This document shows, in pieces, positions 27,381 through 35,512 of a DNA stretch of 64,000 nt. Both the position numbers and the translations under genes were made by a program. A model generated the notes under the pieces. That model was not told the origin of the DNA, searched no databases, and saw only the letters and a program-made list of their open reading frames with translations. The stretch's first letter is position 1. Each line of letters starts with the position of its first letter. The DNA comes from Marivirga tractuosa DSM 4126 (lineage in GTDB: Bacteria; Bacteroidota; Bacteroidia; Cytophagales; Cyclobacteriaceae): contig NC_014759.1 in assembly GCF_000183425.1 (NCBI RefSeq), positions 4,269,001-4,333,000 on the forward strand, in the 5' to 3' direction.

Positions 27381-27718
27381 TTGTCAAAGTAAAGCATAAA
27401 AACCGAAATGGTAAAATGAAAGTTCAGGAATTTTGTTTTGACAAAAGAAAAATCATTTGTTCTCAGTAAGCCTCGTCATTAAGGTTGATTATTGATCTCA
27501 AACCGCTAGTAAAGTATTGAATAATGAATTTTTGCTTGCTGGTAAACTATAGAAGAAGCTAGCACAAGACTTCTTTTAGGATCCTCTTACAAATAGCTAG
27601 GATTTGCAGCTTTTCTGGAGTCACTTAGAGGGGTATATGTGCTTTTTATTAATTAAAAATTCATTTCTTTTTTTTGATAGATTGTATACTTTTATAGATA
27701 AATTTTTCAATCTGTAAA
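27381..27718. other. Divergent intergenic region, metH leader to TPR-LuxR gene
   Basis: 338 bases without a gene. The minus-strand promoter of metH should lie near 27385-27440 (a TACTTTG that resembles the Bacteroidota -7 element is at 27385-27391 on the minus strand; the -33 part is unclear). At 27551-27589 there is AGAAGAAGCTAGCA followed by TTTAGG and ATCCT, also present at about 35342-35380. A small hairpin (CAAAT...ATTTG, near 27586-27605) follows. Confidence 0.45.
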
Positions 27719-29365
27719 ATGAGATTTTTAATAGCATTAAATATTATACTTTATAGTTTTTCTATGTCTGCTCAGGATCATTCAGCTGAGAAATATCTGT
27801 TGAAGTATTATGAACAAGAGGCTTTTGATAAAGTGGTAGAAAAAGCAGATTCTATCTTAGCAAACAACAATAAAGCAAACCTTTCAAGAATTTATCAAAT
27901 AAAAGCGGATGCCCTTTATTTTTTGAATGATGTAGAAGCCTCATTGCAAAATTACTTGCTCACCATTGAGTACTTGGAGGAATTCCCAGTGGATACCGTT
28001 TATTTAATCGAAAGCTACAGTCATACGGGTTTTTGTTACAAATACCTGGGCAAGTTCACTGAAGCCATACCTTATTACGAGAAAGCTTTGCAGATTTGTC
28101 GGCAAGTCAACGATTCCTTGGAAATTGCCAACCAATTATCTCATTTGGGAGAAATTAAGGTTAAACTAAATGCATTTGCTCAAGCAAAAGCGTACTATGA
28201 AGAAGCCTATGAAATCAATTTTAATTTGAAGGATTCAATTGCTTTTGGCTATGATTTAGTCGATTTGGGAGATTTGAAATTTGCCATGAAGGAATATGAT
28301 AAAGCCATTGAATATTACCAAAAAGGAATTTTGGTTCACGAAACGCGTGCTAATAATCATAATACGCATATTTTACGGATGGGTAAATTGAGTCATGCAT
28401 TTTTACATGTGGGACAATCGGATAGTGCTATGTATTACATTAATCAAGCTTTAAATGAAGCTGAAAAACTAAATGATAGTCTGAGCATGGCTAAGCATTG
28501 GATTATAAAAGCTGAAATTTTAGCCTTTGAAAAGGATTTTGATTCAGCACTTTGGTATGGAAACAGTGCGAAAGACTATTTTCATGAGGATGGGTATAGC
28601 AGTTATAAAACAAATGGCAACATCACTTTAGCTGATATCTATATAGCACAGCGGAATTTAAGGAAAGCAAAAACTATATTAATAACGGAAAAGGAATTTC
28701 TAGAAGAAAATAAAAAATGGGATCGATTATTTGATATTTACACCAAATTGATCATGATTTCAGAGCAGGAAGGAAATTACAAAGCTGCTTTAGATTACTC
28801 AAAGAGCTTTAGGGTCTTAAATGACTCGATTTTGCAGAAAGATAAATTGCAGACTATTTTGTCGCTTGAAACTTCATTCAATACCAAGCAGAAAGAACAG
28901 GAGATAGAACTTCTTAAATCTCAAGAAAAATTAATTCAATTCAAATTAGCGCAAGAACGTAAAAATATCATTGTGTTAGGAGTTATGCTAATTTTGGTGG
29001 TCTTCATTGCTATATTCATTTATTTCTCAATCAGGAAGAAACATCAATTAGAGCGGGAATTACTCAGCGCACAAATCAATGAAATGCGCTCACAATTGAA
29101 AATGTTAATAGATAATAACAGTGCTGAGATTACCATCGATCAAGATGTATTTAACGAAAAATTAGATAACCCACTTTCAACTCGTGAAATTGAGGTTCTA
29201 ACTTATGCATTAAGTGATTTGACCAATCAAGAAATTGCGGATAAAGTTTTCGTATCAGTGAACACCGTTAAATTCCATTTGAAAAATATTTATGAAAAGC
29301 TAGGCGTTTCGAATCGTAAGGAAGTTATAAAATTTGCTTTGTCTTCTTCCAAGTTAAATGAATGA
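27719..29365 (+). CDS. TPR-containing LuxR-type transcription regulator, membrane-anchored
   Basis: A 548-residue one-component regulator. Residues 1-18 are a signal peptide (ends MSAQ). About 25-390 holds six to eight TPR-like helical repeats (for example HTGFCYKYLGKFTEAIPYYEKAL), predicted periplasmic. A coiled-coil-like stretch (about 385-418) leads to one membrane helix (ILVVFIAIFIYFSI, about 424-440), a short coiled coil, then a C-terminal LuxR helix-turn-helix (about 483-545, LSTREIEVLTYALSDLTNQE...VSVNTVKFHLKNIYEKLGVS). The layout suggests an envelope signal passed to DNA. A palindrome at 29386-29403 just after the stop, upstream of the T9SS adhesin, is a candidate target. Confidence 0.88.
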   Translation: MRFLIALNIILYSFSMSAQDHSAEKYLLKYYEQEAFDKVVEKADSILANNNKANLSRIYQIKADALYFLNDVEASLQNYLLTIEYLEEFPVDTVYLIESYSHTGFCYKYLGKFTEAIPYYEKALQICRQVNDSLEIANQLSHLGEIKVKLNAFAQAKAYYEEAYEINFNLKDSIAFGYDLVDLGDLKFAMKEYDKAIEYYQKGILVHETRANNHNTHILRMGKLSHAFLHVGQSDSAMYYINQALNEAEKLNDSLSMAKHWIIKAEILAFEKDFDSALWYGNSAKDYFHEDGYSSYKTNGNITLADIYIAQRNLRKAKTILITEKEFLEENKKWDRLFDIYTKLIMISEQEGNYKAALDYSKSFRVLNDSILQKDKLQTILSLETSFNTKQKEQEIELLKSQEKLIQFKLAQERKNIIVLGVMLILVVFIAIFIYFSIRKKHQLERELLSAQINEMRSQLKMLIDNNSAEITIDQDVFNEKLDNPLSTREIEVLTYALSDLTNQEIADKVFVSVNTVKFHLKNIYEKLGVSNRKEVIKFALSSSKLNE

Positions 29366-29382
29366 TTATCAAAGTGATGTAT

Positions 29383-29416
29383 AAAACTACCCACCCGGGT
29401 AGTACTAAAACTACCC
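29383..29416. promoter_or_regulatory. Candidate operator: ACTACCC palindrome plus direct repeat
   Basis: ACTACCC (29386-29392), four bases, and GGGTAGT (29397-29403) form a perfect 7-bp inverted repeat; the ten bases AAAACTACCC occur twice, at 29383-29392 and 29407-29416, 24 bp apart. The site lies in the region between the TPR-LuxR gene and the BspA-like adhesin gene, about 200 bases before the latter. The regulator that would bind is unknown; the adjacent LuxR protein is a natural candidate. Confidence 0.4.
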
Positions 29417-29609
29417 TTAAAGTATAGTATAATTCCTCGATAAAATTTAAACATTTGAACATAATTCAAATAAAAATAAATTTTATCATGAAATAGTTAC
29501 AAGCACAGCATACCAACCAAAATGAATATAACAGCTTATTGAAGTTTGGTGAACTGGGCTTTTGAACTTTGACTATTCCATGTGGCAACTTTTAAACATT
29601 AATGTACAC

Positions 29610-32600
29610 ATGAAAAACTACCTACTTAAGATTATTTGCTTTTTGCTGATGAATTCAGCTATTGCACAGAACGAATTTATTACAACTTGGGAAACAAGCA
29701 CGGTAAATGAAAGTATTACCATTCCTACTAATAACAATGCATCAAATAATTATGATGTTGATTGGGGAGATGGTACAGTAGAAACCGGAATATCAGGAAA
29801 TGCCACCCACGAATATGCTACAGTTGGAATCCATACTGTTAAAATTTCTGGGGATTTTCAATATATCTTTTTTAACAATACAGGAGATAAAGAAAAAATA
29901 CAAACCATTGAGCAATGGGGAAATATACAATGGACGACCATGACAAAGGCTTTCATGGGTTGTTCCAACCTTGATGTAGTAGCTACTGATGCTCCTGATT
30001 TGTCTGGGGTAACTAACCTTTCTTCTATGTTCCAAGCATCAGGTATTACAGCTGATCTGAATCATTGGGACGTCAGCACCATCACAAATACGCATCAAAC
30101 CTTTGCACAAGCACAGAATTTCAATGGAAATATTACTTCTTGGGATGTAAGCAATGTCACTGATATGTCAGGCATGTTTGCTGAAGCTATAAGCTTTAAT
30201 CAACCTATTGGGAGCTGGGATGTTAGCAGTGTAAGCAATATGCTAGCCATATTTAAGGAATCAAATTTTAACCAAGATATTTCTAATTGGAATGTCAGCG
30301 CTGTCGCCAATATGTCTCAAATGTTTTTTGATGCAAGAGAATTTAACCAACCTATTGGCAATTGGGATGTGAGTATGGTCACAGATATGAGGAGCATGTT
30401 TAATACAGCAAGTGATTTCAACCAGGATATTGGTAGCTGGGATGTTTCTAAGGTAACTGATATGGGCTTTATGTTTGATAATTGCTTAGCTTTTAACCAG
30501 GACCTAAATGATTGGGAAACTGGTATGGTAACTAATATGGAACGAATGTTTTCTAACGCAGCTCAGTTTAATGGTGATATCTCGTCTTGGGATGTTTCAA
30601 ACGTTGAGGAAACGGAATTCATGTTTTTTCAAGCCTTAGCTTTCAATCAAGATATAAGCAGCTGGAATACAGGGAAAATTGCAAGCATGTCAAATATGTT
30701 CAATAGGGCCAGAAGCTTCAACAGTGATATTGGGAATTGGGATGTAAGCTTGGTCACGAATATGGCGGGGATGTTTTATGATGCAGAAGATTTTGACCGA
30801 GATCTTTCAAATTGGGATATTAGTTTAGTTGCCAATATGTCTGAAATGTTTGATGAATCTGGCTTGTCTACCACCAATTATGATAAAATTCTAACAGGCT
30901 GGTCAGCTCAAACAGTACAAAATGGCGTAGCTTTTGGTGTCTCGGGAATAGAGTACTGTCTTGGAGCTGATGGCAGAAATACATTAGAGTCCACTCATTC
31001 ATGGACAATTACTGACGCAGGAGAAAACTGTGTAGTGAATATTCCTGATACTAATTTTAAGGATGCATTATTGGCTGATATTAATATAAATACTGATGAA
31101 GATAGTGAAATAACTTATCAGGAAGCAGAAGCTTATTCAGGCGCCATTAACGTAATAAATTTAGGAATAAATGACCTCACAGGTATAGAAGCATTTGTCA
31201 ATATTACAGGTCTAAACTGTAGTATCAATAATTTAAGCTCAATAGATGTAAGCAAAAATGTCTTTCTTGAATCACTTAGAATAGGGGGAAATAACATTTC
31301 AGAAATTAATGTTTCAAAAAATACAGTGCTCACTGATTTCATAATTTCAGATTGTCCTATTTCTGCTGTAGATATTTCTAATAACACATTATTAACAACA
31401 TTTACAGCAACGAATAATCAATTATCATCCATTAATTTAAGTAATAATACTGAGCTATTAGTTCTTTCCTTAAGTAATAACTCACTTAGTTCAATTGACC
31501 TTTCAAGCAATACCAAGCTTTCAAACTTACGCTTGGAATTTAATGAGTTATCCAGCCTTGATCTGTCTACAAATACCATGATCACGCAATTGAGAGTGGC
31601 AAATAATCCATTGACGGCATTAGAAGTATCTGCTCTTCCTAATTTGACTATACTTTATGCTGATAATACTGAAATAGAGGAGTTAGATGTATCAGCTAAC
31701 TCATCATTACATACTATTTCATTAATTAACGGTTCGTTAACCAGCCTAAATGTTGCTAATGGAAATAATACCAATTTTGTTGGGTTTACTGTACGATTCC
31801 ATCCTGATCTTTCCTGCATTACTGTTGATGATTTTGCTTTTTCGGAATCTAACTGGTCTGACCCAAATAATTCTGCCAATTTCAGTACTGATTGTAATGT
31901 GGTTAATATTCCTGACGCTAATTTCAAGAATGAGCTGCTGGATAATACTGAAATAAATAGCAACGAAGATGCTTTTATTCAGGTAACGGAAGCAAATGAC
32001 TTCACTGGACACATTAATGTAACCACAAGAGGCATAGACGACATGACTGGGTTAGAAGCTTTCATTAACATTACAAATTTGTCTTGTTCGAATAATCAGC
32101 TTGAGAATTTAGATGTCTCCAATAATACTAAGCTGACTACACTTACTTCTACCAATAATGAATTCACGTCTTTAGATGTTTCCAATCTATCGGAATTAGA
32201 AATATTATTTATAGGAAGTAATAATCTTTCTGCTATTGATGTTTCACAAAATCCAGAATTAAGGTTGTTAGAAGTTCAGGATAATCCAATTAGTGTCTTA
32301 GATGTGTCTGCTAATCCAGCATTGACTAGAGTGAGAGCTTATAACACTTCCATCACTTCTCTTGATTTAACAGCTAATACAAACCTTAATGATATTCGTC
32401 TAGAAGATAATAATTTGGAATCACTCAACATTCAAAATGGTAATAATTCAGCATTATCTACTTTTAATATTACCAACAATCCTAATTTAACTTGTGTTAC
32501 GGTTGATGATGTGGCATATGCTGAAGCTAACTTTTCTGAAATAGACGAAACGGCTAATTTTAGTACCAATTGCGCTAACCTCAATAATGATATTACAGCT

Positions 32601-34823
32601 TTTAGTTTTGCCGAACAGGCTGGTGCTGCAACTATTGGTACTGGTACTATTGATATAGAAGTAGTGCTAGGGACAGATTTGAGCGCTTTAACGCCATCAT
32701 TTACAGTTTCTTCTGGAGCAACTGCCGATCCAGCTTCAGGTATTACTCAGGACTTTAGTAGTGCATTTATTTATACTGTTTCTGCTGAAAACCCTACTGC
32801 CATTCAGGAATGGACAATTAATGTAACCGAAGAGAATGTAGCCCCGACCGATATTACGCTCGATAACAACAGCATTGATGAAAACAATGCAGTTCAAGAC
32901 GTCATTGGTGAATTTTCTTCCACCGATGCCAATGCCATTAGTGCACATACTTATTCGCTTGTTGCAGGCGAAGGCGATACAGATAATGCTTCATTCGATA
33001 TCGCTGGAAATCAATTGAGAGCAAATGAAGTTTTCGATTTTGAAACTAAAACAACGTACTCAATCCGCTTACAGACTGATGATGGTAATGGAGGTACTTT
33101 TGAAAAAACATTTACTATTTCTATCAATAACTTAGAAGATGCAATCCAAACCATCACTTTTGAAGAAGTTCCAAATGCTACTTATGGTGATGCTGCATTT
33201 GAATTAACAGCAAGCACTACTTCCGGATTGCCTGTAAGCTTTACATCTTCAAATGATAATGTGGCAACTATCTCAGGGGCAACGGTTACCATTGTTGGGG
33301 CAGGAACTACTGAAATAACGGCATCACAAAGTGGAAATGAAGATTATGCTAAAGCAGAAACCGCTATGCAAATCTTAACAGTTGAAAAAGCTGAACAAAC
33401 CATTACATTTAGCCTTACAGAAACAGTGAGTTACGGATCAGAAGCTATAGTGCTAAGTGCCGTTGCTAGTAGTGATTTAGCTGTCGGCTTTACCAGCTCC
33501 GATGAATCAGTTGCCATAATTAGCGAAGGAAATCTAAATATTGTCGGTGTAGGTACGGTCGAAATTGCAGCAATACAAGCAGGAAATAGGAATTATTTAG
33601 CGGCTGAACAAACTCGTGAATTGAGTGTCAGTCCTGCTAAACTCACAGTGACTGCTGATGATAAATCTATTATTTATGGAAATGAATTTCCTGAATTTAC
33701 CTACTCCATCAGTGGATTTGAAAATGGGGAAGACGAATCAGTATTGGAAACAGCACCAATTGCTGCAACGGATGCAACTAACTTAAGCAATGCTGGGGAA
33801 TACGCTATAACGGTAAGCGGTGGAGAAGCCGCAAACTATAGTTTCGATTATATAAGTGCTGTTCTGACAATTGAAAAATCCGATCAAGAAATCACCCTAG
33901 AAAGCATTTCTGACAAAGATGTGGAAGCAGCAGATTTTGAGGTAGTAGCTTCGACCACAAGCGATTTGGAACTTGTTTACAGAATTCTTTCGGGACCAGC
34001 GACCATTAATGGTAATTTGGTAGCCTTAACTGGTGAAGTAGGAACAGTAGGAATTGAAGTGAGCCAGGCAGGAGATGCTAATTACAATTCAGCTGTAGCC
34101 AGTACCACTTTTGATGTTTTAGAAGATCCATGCCAAGGATTTGAATCTAATGCAACAGTGCTACAAAATGTGAGTTGCAACGGAGATGCTAACGGAAGTT
34201 TTGAAGTTAGCTTAAACAACGGAACAGCACCATTCACTTTCAGCATAGGAAATGAAAGCCAGGATAATGGCTTATTCGAAAACATGAGCGCAGGTAGTTA
34301 TGAAATCACTGTGATTGATGCCAATGGCTGTACTGCGACAACGTCTATTGATATTACAGAGCCGGATGCGATCGAACTAACAGCTGAAATTACAGACAGC
34401 AACAGCATATTTGGAAATGGAAGTATCGCATTGACTGTAACAGGTGGAACGGGAACCTATACTTATGACTGGAGTAATGGTGAAACGACCGCCAACTTAT
34501 CAGATTTGGAAATAGGTGAATACAGTGTAACAGTAACTGATGAAGCAGGATGTAGCATCACAGAAAGCTTTACAGTAGGCGGTGTAACTGCCAATATCGA
34601 AGCCTTTGAAATCAATATTTACCCGAACCCGGTATTCAATGAAGTGGAGGTTGTGCATGGAGAAAAAGTGAATCAAATCACTTTGATAGATGCACAGGGT
34701 AAGATCATAAGAGCGCAGAAAACGGAAGGAAAGCAAACGCTGCTAGATATGAAAGCACTTCCGGCAGGCATGTACTTCATCCGCCTTGATAACGGTCAAA
34801 TGAATAGAATAATTAAACAGTAG
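29610..34823 (+). CDS. Giant T9SS-exported BspA-like / LRR / MBG / SprB repeat protein
   Basis: The ATG at 29610 is preferred over 29562 because the signal peptide (MKNYLLKIICFLLMNSAIAQ) begins there; length is then 1,737 residues. Parts, numbered from 29562: PKD-like start; 11 repeats of about 25 residues (about 165-440) of the form WDVSNVTDMSGMFAEAISFN, the DUF285/BspA surface repeat; two modules each made of an NIPDTNFKDALL segment followed by short leucine-rich repeats (about 490-1010); a cadherin-like domain (APTDITLDNNSIDENN, about 1090); several MBG/Ig-like domains (about 1190-1520); two SprB-type repeats (about 1525-1670); and a C-terminal type A sorting domain (INIYPNPVFNE). It is most likely a surface adhesin or gliding-related protein. 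It follows the LuxR gene in the same direction. Confidence 0.88.
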   Translation: MKNYLLKIICFLLMNSAIAQNEFITTWETSTVNESITIPTNNNASNNYDVDWGDGTVETGISGNATHEYATVGIHTVKISGDFQYIFFNNTGDKEKIQTIEQWGNIQWTTMTKAFMGCSNLDVVATDAPDLSGVTNLSSMFQASGITADLNHWDVSTITNTHQTFAQAQNFNGNITSWDVSNVTDMSGMFAEAISFNQPIGSWDVSSVSNMLAIFKESNFNQDISNWNVSAVANMSQMFFDAREFNQPIGNWDVSMVTDMRSMFNTASDFNQDIGSWDVSKVTDMGFMFDNCLAFNQDLNDWETGMVTNMERMFSNAAQFNGDISSWDVSNVEETEFMFFQALAFNQDISSWNTGKIASMSNMFNRARSFNSDIGNWDVSLVTNMAGMFYDAEDFDRDLSNWDISLVANMSEMFDESGLSTTNYDKILTGWSAQTVQNGVAFGVSGIEYCLGADGRNTLESTHSWTITDAGENCVVNIPDTNFKDALLADININTDEDSEITYQEAEAYSGAINVINLGINDLTGIEAFVNITGLNCSINNLSSIDVSKNVFLESLRIGGNNISEINVSKNTVLTDFIISDCPISAVDISNNTLLTTFTATNNQLSSINLSNNTELLVLSLSNNSLSSIDLSSNTKLSNLRLEFNELSSLDLSTNTMITQLRVANNPLTALEVSALPNLTILYADNTEIEELDVSANSSLHTISLINGSLTSLNVANGNNTNFVGFTVRFHPDLSCITVDDFAFSESNWSDPNNSANFSTDCNVVNIPDANFKNELLDNTEINSNEDAFIQVTEANDFTGHINVTTRGIDDMTGLEAFINITNLSCSNNQLENLDVSNNTKLTTLTSTNNEFTSLDVSNLSELEILFIGSNNLSAIDVSQNPELRLLEVQDNPISVLDVSANPALTRVRAYNTSITSLDLTANTNLNDIRLEDNNLESLNIQNGNNSALSTFNITNNPNLTCVTVDDVAYAEANFSEIDETANFSTNCANLNNDITAFSFAEQAGAATIGTGTIDIEVVLGTDLSALTPSFTVSSGATADPASGITQDFSSAFIYTVSAENPTAIQEWTINVTEENVAPTDITLDNNSIDENNAVQDVIGEFSSTDANAISAHTYSLVAGEGDTDNASFDIAGNQLRANEVFDFETKTTYSIRLQTDDGNGGTFEKTFTISINNLEDAIQTITFEEVPNATYGDAAFELTASTTSGLPVSFTSSNDNVATISGATVTIVGAGTTEITASQSGNEDYAKAETAMQILTVEKAEQTITFSLTETVSYGSEAIVLSAVASSDLAVGFTSSDESVAIISEGNLNIVGVGTVEIAAIQAGNRNYLAAEQTRELSVSPAKLTVTADDKSIIYGNEFPEFTYSISGFENGEDESVLETAPIAATDATNLSNAGEYAITVSGGEAANYSFDYISAVLTIEKSDQEITLESISDKDVEAADFEVVASTTSDLELVYRILSGPATINGNLVALTGEVGTVGIEVSQAGDANYNSAVASTTFDVLEDPCQGFESNATVLQNVSCNGDANGSFEVSLNNGTAPFTFSIGNESQDNGLFENMSAGSYEITVIDANGCTATTSIDITEPDAIELTAEITDSNSIFGNGSIALTVTGGTGTYTYDWSNGETTANLSDLEIGEYSVTVTDEAGCSITESFTVGGVTANIEAFEINIYPNPVFNEVEVVHGEKVNQITLIDAQGKIIRAQKTEGKQTLLDMKALPAGMYFIRLDNGQMNRIIKQ

Positions 34824-34824
34824 T

Positions 34825-34891
34825 CAGTATTGGGTAGTGAGTAGTGAGAAGAAATAGTTATCTCATTACCCATTACTCACTACTGAATACT
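34825..34891. repeat. Intergenic hairpin built of TAGTGAG units
   Basis: The left arm contains GGGTAGTGAGTAGTGAG and the right arm has TCATTACCCATTACTCACTAC, which fold on each other with a loop near 34849-34861 and a shared AGTATT/AATACT outer pair. It lies between the T9SS adhesin stop and the lipoprotein gene and looks like a REP-type element or transcript stabiliser rather than a T-tailed terminator. Confidence 0.5.
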
Positions 34892-34916
34892 CATCAAAAC
34901 TTATAACTCTAAAGAA

Positions 34917-35336
34917 ATGACACATTTAAGATATATAACAGCCATAATTTTAATAGCCATGACTGCAATGATCAGCTGCAAGAATGAAATAAACATAACG
35001 CCCACGGAGCAAGCCCAAAAGGATTTGATTGATGCTCTACAAGGCACTTGGACAGCACAGGAGGTAAGAAAAGAGAACACGGTCATCAGTGACTTTGCTA
35101 ATTTCAGCCTGACCATAAATGATAAAAGCTACAGCACGGAAAACGGAGCTCCGGTATGGCCAAACAGTGGTACATTTGATTTTGAAAATGTAGAAACAGA
35201 AGATGAATTTGTCCGCCAAGATGGAAGGTTATTTACGGCATCGGTCAATAACGGAAATTTAACCATCACCATTGTGTATCAGGAAGAAACAGCAAGAGGG
35301 GAATACGGTACCTATGAATTTTTGATGAGCCAGTAA
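34917..35336 (+). CDS. Small lipoprotein, lipocalin-like
   Basis: A 139-residue lipoprotein. The lipobox is AMISC with Cys21 as the lipidated residue. The mature part begins polar, then shows the sequence LQGTWTAQEVRKENTVISDF and evenly spaced short beta-strands to the end, as in small lipocalin-like or META-like Bacteroidota lipoproteins. Function is unknown. It follows the T9SS adhesin by 93 bases in the same direction, with a repeat hairpin between, so co-transcription is possible. A structured 3' region follows it. Confidence 0.65.
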   Translation: MTHLRYITAIILIAMTAMISCKNEINITPTEQAQKDLIDALQGTWTAQEVRKENTVISDFANFSLTINDKSYSTENGAPVWPNSGTFDFENVETEDEFVRQDGRLFTASVNNGNLTITIVYQEETARGEYGTYEFLMSQ

Positions 35337-35341
35337 AATAA

Positions 35342-35456
35342 AGAAGAAGCTAGCAATAGCCCACGTTTAGGTAGAATCCTGATATTTCTTTTGAAATCGT
35401 CAGGGGAGTGGTTTTTTCATGAGCCTCTGCAGTGAAGCAGGGGCTATTTTAAAGAT
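35342..35456 (+). other. Candidate structured RNA in the 3' region of the lipoprotein gene
   Basis: Two hairpins lie between the stop and the next terminator: CCTGATATTTC with GAAATCGTCAGG (about 35380-35407, mostly paired) and AGCCTCTGC with GCAGGGGCT (about 35430-35454, nine pairs with one G-U). The start, AGAAGAAGCTAGCA, is shared with about 27551. This may be a leader-like or small RNA, or only 3' UTR structure. No known RNA family is recognised. Confidence 0.35.
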
Positions 35457-35460
35457 AAAA

Positions 35461-35488
35461 AAAAGACTGCTATTTATAGCAGTCTTTT
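35461..35488. terminator. Intrinsic terminator, bidirectional
   Basis: A 12-bp perfect inverted repeat (AAAAGACTGCTA at 35461-35472; complement at 35477-35488) with a four-base loop, A-rich before and T-rich after. It lies between the lipoprotein gene and the stop (35513) of the convergent TonB receptor. Confidence 0.85.
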
Positions 35489-35512
35489 AAGTGAAGGTTG
35501 GTTGTAATGATT

